Assembly: GCF_021390395.1 (NCBI RefSeq) | Contig: NZ_JAJUWT010000019.1 | Span: forward strand, 158,598 to 222,597 | From: Saccharothrix sp. S26 | Lineage (GTDB): Bacteria; Actinomycetota; Actinomycetes; Mycobacteriales; Pseudonocardiaceae | DNA length: 64,000 bases | Reading direction: 5' to 3' | Shown: piece by piece, positions 43,875-52,749 of the stretch | How the letters are laid out: each line of letters opens with the position of its first letter | Position numbering within the stretch: the stretch's first letter is position 1 | The notes under the pieces: generated by a model | Told to the model about the DNA's origin: nothing | Seen by the model: the letters and a program-made list of their open reading frames with translations, nothing else | Database searches by the model: none | Program-made: the position numbers and the translations under genes

Positions 43875-46439
43875 ATGGACACCACAACGGAACACCCCGC
43901 CGGCCACGTGAGCCGCAGGAGCGTGCTGGCGGGCATGGGCGCGGCGGTCGCCGCGGCCTCCGGCGTGCTCGGCACGGTGAGCGAGGCGACCGCGGCCACC
44001 CCGTCGAGCCGGACGGTCTACAACCTCAACCCCTTCTGGCGGTTCGTCCAGCAGGACGTGCCCGGAGCGCAGGCGGTGTCGTTCGACGACTCGGCCTGGG
44101 CCAAGGTCAGCGTGCCGCACACGTACAACGACGTCGACTCGTTCGACAACTACATCACCAGCTCGGGTGAGTCGAGCGTGGCCATGCAGATCACCTGGTA
44201 CCGCAAGCGGTTCACCCTGCCGGCCGAGCAGGCGGGGTCGAAGGTGCTCGTCGAGTTCGAGGGCGTGCGCCAGGCGGCCACGGTCTACGTCAACGGCGTG
44301 CAGGTCGGGCTGTACGAGTACGGCGTCACCCCGTTCGGGTTCGACATCACCGCGCAGGTGCGGTTCGGCGTGGAGAACGTGATCGCGGTCAAGGCGGACA
44401 ACACGAAGTGGCGTCCCGAGCAGGCCACCAACACCTCGTTCCAGTGGGACAGCCGCGACTTCAACCCCACCTACGGCGGCCTGACCCGCAACGTGCGGCT
44501 CTACGTGCTGCCGAAGACCTACTTCACCCTGCCCCTCTACACGAACCTGCGCACCACCGGCACCTACGTCTACGCGTCCGACTTCTCCATCAGCGGGCGC
44601 AGCGCCACCGTCACCGCCGAGGCGCAGGTCCGCAACGAGCAGAGCACGGCCCGGACCGTCACCGTGTCGGCCAACGTCGTCGACGCCGCCGGGAACACCC
44701 TCCGAACCCTCACCGCGAGCCCGGTCACGCTCGCCGCCGGCCAGACGCAGACCGTCAAGGTCGGCGGGACGGTGGACGGGCTGGACTTCTGGGAACCCGG
44801 GAACCCGCACCTCTACACCGTCGAAGTGGTGCTGAGCGAGAACGGCGCGGTGGTGGACGCGTACCCGATCAGGACCGGGTTCCGCAAGGTCACGCTGCGC
44901 GGCGGCACCAGCAACGGCGGTGTGTTCATCAACGACAAGCACGTGTTCCTCACCGGCTACGCGATCCGCGCCACCAACGAGTGGGCCGCCATCGGCGGCG
45001 CGGTCCCGGAGTGGATGACCCAGCTCGACGGGCAGATGATCCGCGAGAGCAACGCCAACCTCATCCGGTGGATGCACATCGCCGCCACCCCGGCCAACAT
45101 CCGCATGACCGATCGGCACGGCATCGTGTCGATCCAACCGGCCGGTGACAAGGAGCGCGACGCCACCGGCCGCCAGTGGGACCAGCGGGTCGAGGTCATG
45201 CGCGACTCGATCATCTACTTCCGCAACAGCCCGAGCATCCTGTTCTGGGAGGCGGGCAACAACTGGATCACCGCCGCGCACATGACCCAGATGACCGCCC
45301 TCCGCAAGACCTGGGACCCGCACGGTGGCCGCGCCATGGGGTGCCGCGCCATCAGCGACGACCCCGGCTACGGCGGCACGGCCGTCGTGGACGCGGCCGA
45401 GTGGGTCGGCACCATGCTCAACCGGCACTACTCGGTCTACGCGCGCGACCGCAAGCCGATCATCGAGTGCGAATACACCCGTGACGAGGCACCGCGGCGG
45501 GTGTGGGACGACTACTCACCGCCGGACTTCGGCTACCAGACCGGGCCCGACGCCACCTGGCACTGGCAGTCGGAGCAGTTCGCGGGCCCCGTCGCCGCCT
45601 CCACCCGCGGCGAGTTCTGGAGCCAGCGCATCCAGGGGCCCGGCGACCGCCGCTACTCCGGCGCGGCCGCGTTGATCTGGGCGGACTCCAACCAGCACGG
45701 CCGCCAGTACAACTGGGAGTGCGCCCGCCTGTCCGGCCGCGTCGACGCGGTGCGCATCCCCAAGGAGTCGCTGCACACCTACCGCGTCATGCAGAGCGGC
45801 ACCCCGGACATCCACATCATCGGACACTGGACTTACCCCGCCAACACGACGAAGACCGTCTACGTCATGGCGTCCGCGCACGTGCGCCGGGTCCAGCTGC
45901 TCGTCAACGGCACCTCGGTCGGCAGCAGCACCAGGCCCGTCAACGACTTCCTGCACTCGTTCCCCTCGGTGCGGTGGCAGTCCGGCACGATCACCGCTGT
46001 GGGCTACGACTCGACCGACCGCGAGGTCACCCGCACCACCAAGACGACGACCGGTCCGGCCACGGCGCTCAAGCTCACCGCGCACACCTCCCCGGACGGC
46101 CTGCGCGCCGACGGCAGCGACATCGCGTTCTTCGACGTCGAAGCGGTCGACGCCCAGGGCCGCCGGATGCCCACCCACCAGGCCCGCGTCGACTTCACCC
46201 TGACCGGTCCCGGCCAGTTCCTCGGCGGATTCAACCCCCGCAAGCCCGGCAGCGTCCACAAGTCCTACGTCGACACGGAGGCCGGCATCAACCGCGTCTT
46301 CGTCCGCGTCACGCGCACCGCCGGCACGCTCACCCTCCAGGCCACGTCCGCAGGTCTGACCGCGGCCACCGCGACCGTCACCTCCAGCGCGATCACCCTG
46401 CCCGGTGGGCTCACCACGCAGATGCCGAGCGGCTACTGA
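43875..46439 (+). CDS. Tat-exported GH2 family glycosidase, probably acting on RG-I fragments
   Basis: The ATG at 43875 follows GGGAG; 854 residues. Tat-type signal SRRSVLAGMGAAVAAASG. The GH2 sugar-binding (FWRFVQQDVPGAQAVSFDDS), Ig-like and barrel domains follow in order. The predicted nucleophile is in PIIECEYTRDEA (Glu533; Glu531 is close by). The usual GH2 acid/base motif W-x-x-G-N-E reads WEAGNN here (Glu459, Asn463), a variant also found, as I recall, in some rhamnogalacturonan-linked GH2 groups, so Glu459 may take the role. A C-terminal Ig/DUF4982-like domain runs to the end. Position after PL11 suggests a beta-galactosidase or beta-galacturonidase on unsaturated RG-I oligosaccharides. 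Confidence 0.85.
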   Translation: MDTTTEHPAGHVSRRSVLAGMGAAVAAASGVLGTVSEATAATPSSRTVYNLNPFWRFVQQDVPGAQAVSFDDSAWAKVSVPHTYNDVDSFDNYITSSGESSVAMQITWYRKRFTLPAEQAGSKVLVEFEGVRQAATVYVNGVQVGLYEYGVTPFGFDITAQVRFGVENVIAVKADNTKWRPEQATNTSFQWDSRDFNPTYGGLTRNVRLYVLPKTYFTLPLYTNLRTTGTYVYASDFSISGRSATVTAEAQVRNEQSTARTVTVSANVVDAAGNTLRTLTASPVTLAAGQTQTVKVGGTVDGLDFWEPGNPHLYTVEVVLSENGAVVDAYPIRTGFRKVTLRGGTSNGGVFINDKHVFLTGYAIRATNEWAAIGGAVPEWMTQLDGQMIRESNANLIRWMHIAATPANIRMTDRHGIVSIQPAGDKERDATGRQWDQRVEVMRDSIIYFRNSPSILFWEAGNNWITAAHMTQMTALRKTWDPHGGRAMGCRAISDDPGYGGTAVVDAAEWVGTMLNRHYSVYARDRKPIIECEYTRDEAPRRVWDDYSPPDFGYQTGPDATWHWQSEQFAGPVAASTRGEFWSQRIQGPGDRRYSGAAALIWADSNQHGRQYNWECARLSGRVDAVRIPKESLHTYRVMQSGTPDIHIIGHWTYPANTTKTVYVMASAHVRRVQLLVNGTSVGSSTRPVNDFLHSFPSVRWQSGTITAVGYDSTDREVTRTTKTTTGPATALKLTAHTSPDGLRADGSDIAFFDVEAVDAQGRRMPTHQARVDFTLTGPGQFLGGFNPRKPGSVHKSYVDTEAGINRVFVRVTRTAGTLTLQATSAGLTAATATVTSSAITLPGGLTTQMPSGY

Positions 46440-46486
46440 ATCGACTTAGGCGCTCAAGTGCGTTGGCCGTGCCGGGCAGCACAACC

Positions 46487-46500
46487 ATCGCTTAAGCGAT
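46487..46500. promoter_or_regulatory. Perfect 14-bp palindrome ATCGCTTAAGCGAT
   Basis: Lies between the GH2 stop and the GH16 pseudogene. Its core CGCTTAAGCG recurs at 63522-63531, upstream of the second GH10. Unknown binding protein. Confidence 0.5.
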
Positions 46501-46585
46501 CAAGGTGCCCTACCAGGCACAACCCCTTCCCGCTCCCGTGAAAGGCGGTGCCGACAGGACCGAGCGGCCTATTGTGACCTTCCAT

Positions 46586-46597
46586 GAGAGCGCTCTC
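46586..46597. promoter_or_regulatory. CebR-like operator upstream of the GH16 pseudogene
   Basis: GAGAGCGCTCTC, perfect 12-bp dyad preceded by T, 31 bp before the remaining start codon. It resembles the TGGGAGCGCTCCCA sites of beta-glucan/cellulose regulons, consistent with a beta-glucanase gene. Confidence 0.6.
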
Positions 46598-46627
46598 CTG
46601 ATGCTCCACCAGTGAAAAGGAGGTCAC

Positions 46628-47322
46628 ATGAGCACGAAGCCAGGCCGCCGCGTCGGTGCCGTCCACGCCGTCGGGGTGGACGTTGCAGTGGAGCGACGAC
46701 TTCACCGGCAGCGCGGGCACGCTGCCGTCGTCGCAGAACTGGATCCTCGACACCGGCCACGGCTACCCCGGCGGCGCCGGGAACTGGGGCACCGGCGAGA
46801 TCCAGAACTACACCACCGACACCCGCAACATCGCCTTGGACGGCTCGGGCAACCTGAAGATCACGGCCCTGCGCGACAGCTCGGGCACTTGGACCTCCGG
46901 TCGCATCGAGACCCAGCGCGCGAACTTCACACCGCCCGCGGGCGGGAAGATGGCCATCGAGGGCCGCGTCCAGATGCCCAGCGTCACCGGCAACGCCGCC
47001 CTGGGCTACTGGCCCGCGTTCTGGGCGCTCGGCTCGCCCTACCGCGGCGACTACTGGAACTGGCCGTCGATCGGCGGGCTCGACGTGATGGAGAACGTCA
47101 ACGGCGCCGACAAGGCTTGGGGCGCCCTGCACTGCGGCGTCAACCCCGGCGGCGCGTGCAACGAGACCACCGGCCTGGCGCCACCGCACAGTGCCCCCAC
47201 ACCTCCTGCACCGGCAACTTCCACACCTACCGCTTCGAGTGGGACGCCTCGGTCAGCCCGCAGGTGCTGCGCTGGTACGTCGACGCGAGTACGTCAGCGT
47301 CAACTGGATCAAGTTCTCCTAG
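46628..47322 (+). pseudogene. Frameshifted GH16 endo-beta-glucanase (laminarinase-like) pseudogene
   Basis: AAGGAGG and an ATG at 46628 remain, but the first frame breaks after about 9 codons and the signal peptide is gone. The next frame reads GWTLQWSDDFTGSAGTLPSS, YPGGAGNWGTGEIQNYTTDT and YWPAFWALGSPYRGDYWNWP, clear GH16. The catalytic segment near 47075 reads GGLDVMEN where GH16 needs E-x-D-x-x-E, so the nucleophile Glu is replaced by Gly. A further shift near 47190 leads to CPHTSCTGNFHTYRFEWDAS, and another to EYVSVNWIKFS and stop. The C-terminal third is missing. Confidence 0.85.
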
Positions 47323-47573
47323 CCCGCCGAGCCCCGGAGGGTCGCGGGGGCCAACGGCGGCGCACCGCGGCCCTCCGGCCCGAGCCGGGACGGACCTCGA
47401 TCAGCCCTGCCGAAGCGCAGCGCGAGCAGGTCGAGCACCAGCGCCGCCGTCCCGCCGAGCACCGGCAGGACGAGGTTCACGCCGGTGTCCGGCCACTCGT
47501 CGGCGGGCGGGGCCGGGACGCCCGGGTCACGCGGCGGGGTTCCCTGGCCGGAGGCGAGCCAGACGCCAATCAC
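47319..47573 (-). pseudogene. Possible remnant of a sortase-anchored surface protein C-terminus
   Basis: A minus frame shows a Pro-rich stretch, then WPDTG, a hydrophobic run (VNLVLPVLGGTAALVLDLLA) and a basic tail (RFGRADRG), the order of an LPxTG-type sorting signal with W in place of L. The frame continues past the tail for another 25 codons and has no upstream partner, so if real it is a fragment. It overlaps the end of the GH16 pseudogene by a few bases. Could equally be chance. Confidence 0.25.
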
Positions 47574-47639
47574 CGGCCGACCGCAGCGACATCATGGTCT
47601 CGGTCGGCGAGCCGGCGCTGGACGTCGAGTTCACCCTCC

Positions 47640-48345
47640 GGCTCGCCCGCCGGGGACGTCGAGGCACTTGCCGCTGCGGCGGTTGACCAGCGACATGGTG
47701 GTCGGGTCGATCCGGCGCACGGTCCACTGCTGGTTGTCACCGCCGTGGCAGCCGTGCTGCACCACGCTCGCGCCGTCGACCCGCCCGACACGTCCAGGCA
47801 CGAGCCGTTGGCGCGGTTGATCACCTCGACGTGACCGCTCGGCCCGGTCCGCAGTCACCAGCAGCGAGGTCCCGGTGGCGTAGTGGATCTGGCCCGGCCG
47901 GCCGGTCGAGTAGGTGAAGTAGTAGGTGCCGCCGACCTTGTGCAGGTTCGGCGCCTCGCCGTACTGCATCGCACCGGTCACCTGGGCGTCGGAGAACGGG
48001 CCCTTCGGCGACGAGGAGACCGCCACCCCGATCTTGGTCCAGTCCACGGCAGGTAGAGCAGGTAGCGGTCGTTGCGCTCCGCGGCACCGGGCGCCCCAGG
48101 CGTACCGGCTCACCCAGAACGCGCCCGCGACCGGGAACACGTCACCGTGGTCGGTCCAGTCCACCAGGTTCGATCGTCGGTGAGGTAGAGGTGCACCCGG
48201 CTGTTGCAGACGTGCGCGGACGGGTCGGTGATGATCGGGTTCGTGGCGCTCGCCGACGGCACGGCGATCAGCGCGGGAGCCACGAGCACACCGGTGGCGA
48301 GGATGCCGTTCTGCGGGGACCGGCTCGCGTTCCTCGGGTCTCGTA
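47640..48345 (-). pseudogene. Multiply frameshifted GH43 + ricin lectin pseudogene
   Basis: Fragments in different frames read, in gene order: a signal-like stretch NGILATGVLVAPALIAVPSA with NPIITDPSAHVCNSRVHLYL; LVDWTDHGDVFPVAGAFWVS; VDWTKIGVAVSSSPKGPFSD with GEAPNLHKVGGTYYFTYSTG (the GH43 acid-Glu region); INRANGSCLDVSGG; and GGDNQQWTVRRIDPTTMSLV with NRRSGKCLDV. These are an N-terminus, the propeller with large gaps, and a ricin lectin. At least four frame changes and deletions of over half the propeller rule out function. Confidence 0.78.
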
Positions 48346-48408
48346 TCGCACGCGTGCGGGGTCGGGACGAGGGGATCACCCACGTCCCGACCCACGCCAA
48401 CAGCAGGA

Positions 48409-50634
48409 TCAGGCGGTGGCCGGCGCGACGTCGAGGTGGTCGACGTTGGGCAGGCCGTCGGCGGTGGTGGGTTCGAGGCGCACGGTGTTGCTCCCCGCGT
48501 TCAAAGAGGCGGTGAGGCTCTTGGTCGACCAGGTCGTCCACGCCCCGGTGGACTCGAACGAGACCGCGCCCACCACCGACCCGTTGACCACCAGATTCGC
48601 CGGGCGAGCGGTCCCACTGCTGTGACCGTTGGCGAACCGCACACCCAACACCACCACACCAGCCTGCACCGCATTCACCGTGAACTGGACATACGCCCCC
48701 ACAGCCGCCGTACCATTGCAGAACCCGGTGCCCGTGAAACCCCCCTGGTTCGAGTCGACCGTGCCCTGACACACCGCGGGCGCGCTCTCCGCCTCGTAGC
48801 GCTGCGCCACCGGCGTCGTCCCGTCGGTCCTGACCAGGCCGAGCTGGTCGACGGTGAGGTAGCCGTTGCCGCTGGCGGCCCGGATGGTGACGGTGGCGGT
48901 GCCGGCGGCCAGCGGGATGTTCGCGAGCTCGCGGCGGGTGAAGCCGCTGGACGCCGGGATGTTGAGCGTGCGCGCGTTGCCGGCGGCGTCGGTGACCGTC
49001 ATCTGCGCGGCGCTGAGCGACCCGGACGTCTTGGCGTACAGGGACATCTTGTACGTGCCTGCCGGAATCGTGATCCGCTGCCGCGCACCACCGGCGTAGG
49101 ACTGGCCGGCGCCGACCTGCATCGCGAAACGGGACCCGTTCGCACCGGCGACGTTGTTGGTCACGAACGAGGTCGGCCCGGACTCGCGGAAGTTGGTCCA
49201 GCCGGTCAGCGTGGAGACGGAGACCCGGTCGGCCTGGAAGTCGGGGTTGAGGACGTAGTTGTTGTCCGGACCGACCCGCCACTCACCGGTCGTGATGTTG
49301 AACTGCCACTGGCTCACCGAGTGGAACTGGGGCCTCGCCCCGGTCTTGGTGATCGGCACCCACTGGTTGTAGCCGATGCCGTTCCAGGCGAAGTCGGCCC
49401 AGCGGTCGCCCGCGTAGATCACCGTGTTCTGCTTGGTTCCCTTCACGGTGACGAAGAACCCCGTCTGGGTGACGTGGCTGTAGTCCATCTCGGTACCGGG
49501 AAGAACGAACTCGCTCGAGTAGGAACCTTGGATGTTGCCGCCGGTCGACTCGTTGACGTAGTTGACCGAGGTGTTCCAGCCGTGCAGGTCCGAGGCGGCG
49601 TGGTAGTACCTGCCGTCGAGCTTGAACATGGCGTTGCCCTCGCGGCCGTCACCGCGGCGGATCTCCACGGCCGGCTCGATCCGCAGCGAGTCGGACTCGC
49701 GGAACTTGGCCACGAAGCCGCGGGACCGTCCTTCGCGGTTGGAGAAGATCAGGTAGTCCTTGCCGTCGTCGTCGGTGAAGACGGTCTGGTCGCCGGTGCC
49801 GGTCGTCGGCGAGTTGACGATCTGGCCTTGGAAGTAGCCGTAGGTGAAGTTGGCGGTGGGGGTGTTGCCCTGCAGGAGCAGCACCCCGTGCTCGCCGCCG
49901 ACGTAGGCCTGCGTGGCGAGGACGTACTTGCCGGTGTTCTCGTTGTACCCGACCCCGAGCCGCCCGACCCACCCCGCCGCGGCGAGGGTGTTGCCGTTGT
50001 GGATGGCGGTCGAGCGGGTCGCCACGCGGTTCTCGAACTTCCAGTTCACCAGATCCCTGGACGAGTACACCGGGATCGAGACGAACGAGACTTCGCCGTC
50101 GTACTTTCGGGTCGGGTTGGCGCGGTAGCTCTCCGCACCGCGGTAGTGCACGCCGTACCAGTAGTACGTGTCGCCGAACTTGAAGACACCGCCGCCCTGC
50201 GAGTAGATCGGGTTGCCGCTCGTGTCGTTCCAGAACGTGTTGTTGGTGATGGTCTGGAACGTGCCCTCGTCCGCGGCATCCAGGTCGCCGGCGGCGGTGA
50301 TCAGGGCCGTCTTCGCCGCGGCGGCTTCCGTCGCGCTCGCCGAGGGGTTCTTCACGATGTCGTCCGCCGTGGTCAGCGCCTTGGCGAAGGGCTTCCAGGA
50401 GTCGGTGGTGTACTTGGCCGGGACGCGGGTCCGGTAGTCGGCGACCGTCTTCTTGAGACCGTGCGGATCGGCTGCGGTGTCCTCGACGACCTGAGCGTCC
50501 TCGGCGGCCGGAGCGGTTTCGGCGACGGGCTGCGCCGTGGCGAGCACCGGCTGCGGCGCCAGCACGGACGCGAACAGCAGTGCGGCTGCGGTCAGCACGC
50601 GCCGTTTCACGGGCGTGCGTGATGTCCTGGTCAT
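48409..50634 (-). CDS. Secreted GH43 (exo-galactanase-type) enzyme with FIVAR-like, carbohydrate-binding and CBM35 domains
   Basis: The ATG at 50634 follows AAAGG; 741 residues. Signal peptide SRTPVKRRVLTAAALLFASV, then a FIVAR-like helical repeat at about 55-110 (ALTTADDIVKNPSASATEAA). A GH43-type propeller follows at about 115-440, with YSQGGGVFKFGDTYYWYGVH, TGDQTVFTDDDGKDYLIFSN and REGNAMFKLDGRYYHAASDL. Next come a CBM4/CBM22-like beta-sandwich at about 445-600 (NPDFQADRVSVSTLTGWTNF) and a CBM35 at about 612-735. The QGGGV...YYWYG pattern resembles the exo-beta-1,3-galactanase group. Its start is 11 bp from the PL9 stop, so both form one operon. The CBM35 DNA is almost identical to that in PL9. 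Confidence 0.85.
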   Translation of the reverse strand: MTRTSRTPVKRRVLTAAALLFASVLAPQPVLATAQPVAETAPAAEDAQVVEDTAADPHGLKKTVADYRTRVPAKYTTDSWKPFAKALTTADDIVKNPSASATEAAAAKTALITAAGDLDAADEGTFQTITNNTFWNDTSGNPIYSQGGGVFKFGDTYYWYGVHYRGAESYRANPTRKYDGEVSFVSIPVYSSRDLVNWKFENRVATRSTAIHNGNTLAAAGWVGRLGVGYNENTGKYVLATQAYVGGEHGVLLLQGNTPTANFTYGYFQGQIVNSPTTGTGDQTVFTDDDGKDYLIFSNREGRSRGFVAKFRESDSLRIEPAVEIRRGDGREGNAMFKLDGRYYHAASDLHGWNTSVNYVNESTGGNIQGSYSSEFVLPGTEMDYSHVTQTGFFVTVKGTKQNTVIYAGDRWADFAWNGIGYNQWVPITKTGARPQFHSVSQWQFNITTGEWRVGPDNNYVLNPDFQADRVSVSTLTGWTNFRESGPTSFVTNNVAGANGSRFAMQVGAGQSYAGGARQRITIPAGTYKMSLYAKTSGSLSAAQMTVTDAAGNARTLNIPASSGFTRRELANIPLAAGTATVTIRAASGNGYLTVDQLGLVRTDGTTPVAQRYEAESAPAVCQGTVDSNQGGFTGTGFCNGTAAVGAYVQFTVNAVQAGVVVLGVRFANGHSSGTARPANLVVNGSVVGAVSFESTGAWTTWSTKSLTASLNAGSNTVRLEPTTADGLPNVDHLDVAPATA
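48433..48790 (-). repeat. Near-identical CBM35 module, copy 1 (GH43 C-terminus)
   Basis: 358 bp matching 50655-51012 with only about half a dozen differences, all near the low-coordinate end; about the last 240 bp appear identical. Both copies are in the same orientation, at the 3' ends of adjacent genes. Confidence 0.9.
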
Positions 50635-50645
50635 CTTGATGCCTT

Positions 50646-52376
50646 TCACAGGGTGAGGTGGTCGACGTTGGGCAGGCCGTCGGCGGTGGTGGGTTCGAGG
50701 TGCACGGTGTTGCTCCCGGCGCTCAGGGAGGCGGTGAGGCTCTTGGTCGACCAGGTCGTCCACGCCCCGGTGGACTCGAACGAGACCGCGCCCACCACCG
50801 ACCCGTTGACCACCAGATTCGCCGGGCGAGCGGTCCCACTGCTGTGACCGTTGGCGAACCGCACACCCAACACCACCACACCAGCCTGCACCGCATTCAC
50901 CGTGAACTGGACATACGCCCCCACAGCCGCCGTACCATTGCAGAACCCGGTGCCCGTGAAACCCCCCTGGTTCGAGTCGACCGTGCCCTGACACACCGCG
51001 GGCGCGCTCTCCACCTCGTGACGCACGGGCGTCGGTGCGCCGCCGGACTGCTCGAAGGCGCCGAGGTCCGGTGCCGCTCCCGCGTAGGGCAGCCCGACGT
51101 TCACGCCCTTGTCGATCAGGCTGCTGCTCGCGGCCAGGCGCAGGTGCGGCAGCACGGGAAGGCTGCCGTCGGCTTGGCGGGGAGCGTTCCAGCCGGAGGT
51201 CGACACGCTCTGGAACTGCGCGTCCGACAGGGGCAGACCCAGGTTCCAGGAGTTGTGCGAGGCGCTGGTGCCGGTCATGTTCGCCGTGGCGGTGCCGTTG
51301 TAGGCGATGTTGTTGCGCAGGTTGCCCCGGCCGACGGTCGCGCCGCTGGGGTCGACTCCCCGCATGTCGAAGTTGGGGCGGTTGCCGAAGCCCGTGTTGT
51401 TGAAGTAGTCGTTGACCACCGGGTGGTGGTTGTTGTAGAAACCCGCCGCCTTGTTGAGGAAGGCCACCGAGTTGCGGACGGTGTGCTTGACCGCGCCGGG
51501 GTCGTAGTCGCCGCCGTAGCCACCGGACTTGAAACCGGAACCGTTGCCCGCGCTCGTGGTGGTGCCCGGCACGTACCCGTTGCGCCACGACCAGGAGTTC
51601 TCGATGGTCACCGACGAGTAGGCGCTGATGAGGTCGAACCCGTCGTCAGCGTTCCACCACGCCCGGTTGCCGCGGAACACGTTGCCGGGGTTGCCCGCCT
51701 TGATGTGCGCGCCGAACCCGTCGGCGTTCTCACCGGGCCCGTCCGAGCTGTTCGCGTCGTAGTTCTCGTGCGAGTCCGAGTTGAGCACGAGGTTGTCGCG
51801 TCCGTTCTGGATGAACAGGCCGGCACCCATGTGGTGGTGGGTGTCGATGGATTCGAAGGTGTTGTAGCTGCCCGAGATCCAAATCCCCCAGGACTCGGCG
51901 TTCAGGTTGTTGTTCTGCCGCACACCGGTCACTTCCAAGCCCTTGAGGTGCAGCCGGCTGCCGGTGACGTCGAAGCCCTTGATCCGGCAGTCGTCCGTCA
52001 TCCGCGAGAAGTCGAACACCGGCCGCTCCCCCGGGTAGGCCCAGTAGCGGATCGGGTTGCCGTCCGTGCCGCTCTTGTTCAGGGTGATCGCGTCCACCCT
52101 GGCCGTCCGGCTCGCGCAAGCCGAGTTCGCCTTGGTGTAGGCGTAGGTCCCGCCGCGGAAGTAGACCGTGTCGCCCGGCGTGGCTACGGCCTGCGCGCGG
52201 GCGATGGACGCGAAGGGCGCCGTCCGGGTGCCCGCGGCGCTGTCGTTGCCGGTGGGTGCGACGTAGTAGGTGTTCCCGGCCGCCGAGGCCGTGCCGGGCA
52301 CGATCACGGCGCTCAGGGCGAGGACTGCGGAGGCGGTGACGACGTGGACGGCACGCCACCGCGTTGTGAGGTGCAC
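50646..52376 (-). CDS. Secreted PL9 pectate lyase with C-terminal CBM35
   Basis: The GTG at 52376 follows GAGGAG; 576 residues. Signal peptide (RAVHVVTASAVLALSAVIVP, ending TASAAGN). A right-handed beta-helix of the PL9 type spans about 34-440: NTYYVAPTGNDSAAGTRTAP, GDTVYFRGGTY, ESIDTHHHMGAGLFIQNGRD, SDGPGENADGFGAHIKAGNP, and NADDGFDLISAYSSVTIENS (calcium-binding Asp cluster). A CBM35 closes the protein at about 452-576. PL9 enzymes cleave polygalacturonate at high pH with calcium. It is the first gene of an operon with the GH43 at 48409-50634. Confidence 0.93.
   Translation of the reverse strand: MHLTTRWRAVHVVTASAVLALSAVIVPGTASAAGNTYYVAPTGNDSAAGTRTAPFASIARAQAVATPGDTVYFRGGTYAYTKANSACASRTARVDAITLNKSGTDGNPIRYWAYPGERPVFDFSRMTDDCRIKGFDVTGSRLHLKGLEVTGVRQNNNLNAESWGIWISGSYNTFESIDTHHHMGAGLFIQNGRDNLVLNSDSHENYDANSSDGPGENADGFGAHIKAGNPGNVFRGNRAWWNADDGFDLISAYSSVTIENSWSWRNGYVPGTTTSAGNGSGFKSGGYGGDYDPGAVKHTVRNSVAFLNKAAGFYNNHHPVVNDYFNNTGFGNRPNFDMRGVDPSGATVGRGNLRNNIAYNGTATANMTGTSASHNSWNLGLPLSDAQFQSVSTSGWNAPRQADGSLPVLPHLRLAASSSLIDKGVNVGLPYAGAAPDLGAFEQSGGAPTPVRHEVESAPAVCQGTVDSNQGGFTGTGFCNGTAAVGAYVQFTVNAVQAGVVVLGVRFANGHSSGTARPANLVVNGSVVGAVSFESTGAWTTWSTKSLTASLSAGSNTVHLEPTTADGLPNVDHLTL
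50655..51012 (-). repeat. Near-identical CBM35 module, copy 2 (PL9 C-terminus)
   Basis: Partner of 48433-48790, offset 2222 bp throughout with no indel. Confidence 0.9.
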
Positions 52377-52749
52377 GGGGTTCTCCTCGGATTCTTGGTG
52401 ATGTCGGTGTCACACGTTCGGCAAGCCGTCCGGGGCGGCGGTCGGGCTGCGGGTGCTCAGGTCGCACGCGCTGCTGCCCCAGGCTGATCGCGGTGATGCC
52501 GCAGCCCTTGAGGATGGTGGACAGGTCCTGCCGCCGCGCCGAGCAACACGCCGCGCCGCGATGGTGGCTGTGCTGTCGTCCACGGTCGATGTCCTTCCGA
52601 TCGGAGATGCGGAGGGATGCGGAGAACTTCGCGCGGCAGCGCTGGGCGCGGGCTCCAAGCGCACCCGACGACCCGGCGCGATGGTCGTTCAGGTGACGAC
52701 AGCCGAAGGGAACGGTGGCCGTGGCCGAAAACGCAGGCGGCGTCGTTGC
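52377..52749. other. Promoter region of the PL9 operon, with a CBM35-end scrap
   Basis: No intact gene. A minus frame ends APDGLPNV and stop, near 52410, resembling the end of the CBM35 modules (ADGLPNVDHL) and probably a gene remnant. No LacI-type box seen. Confidence 0.35.
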
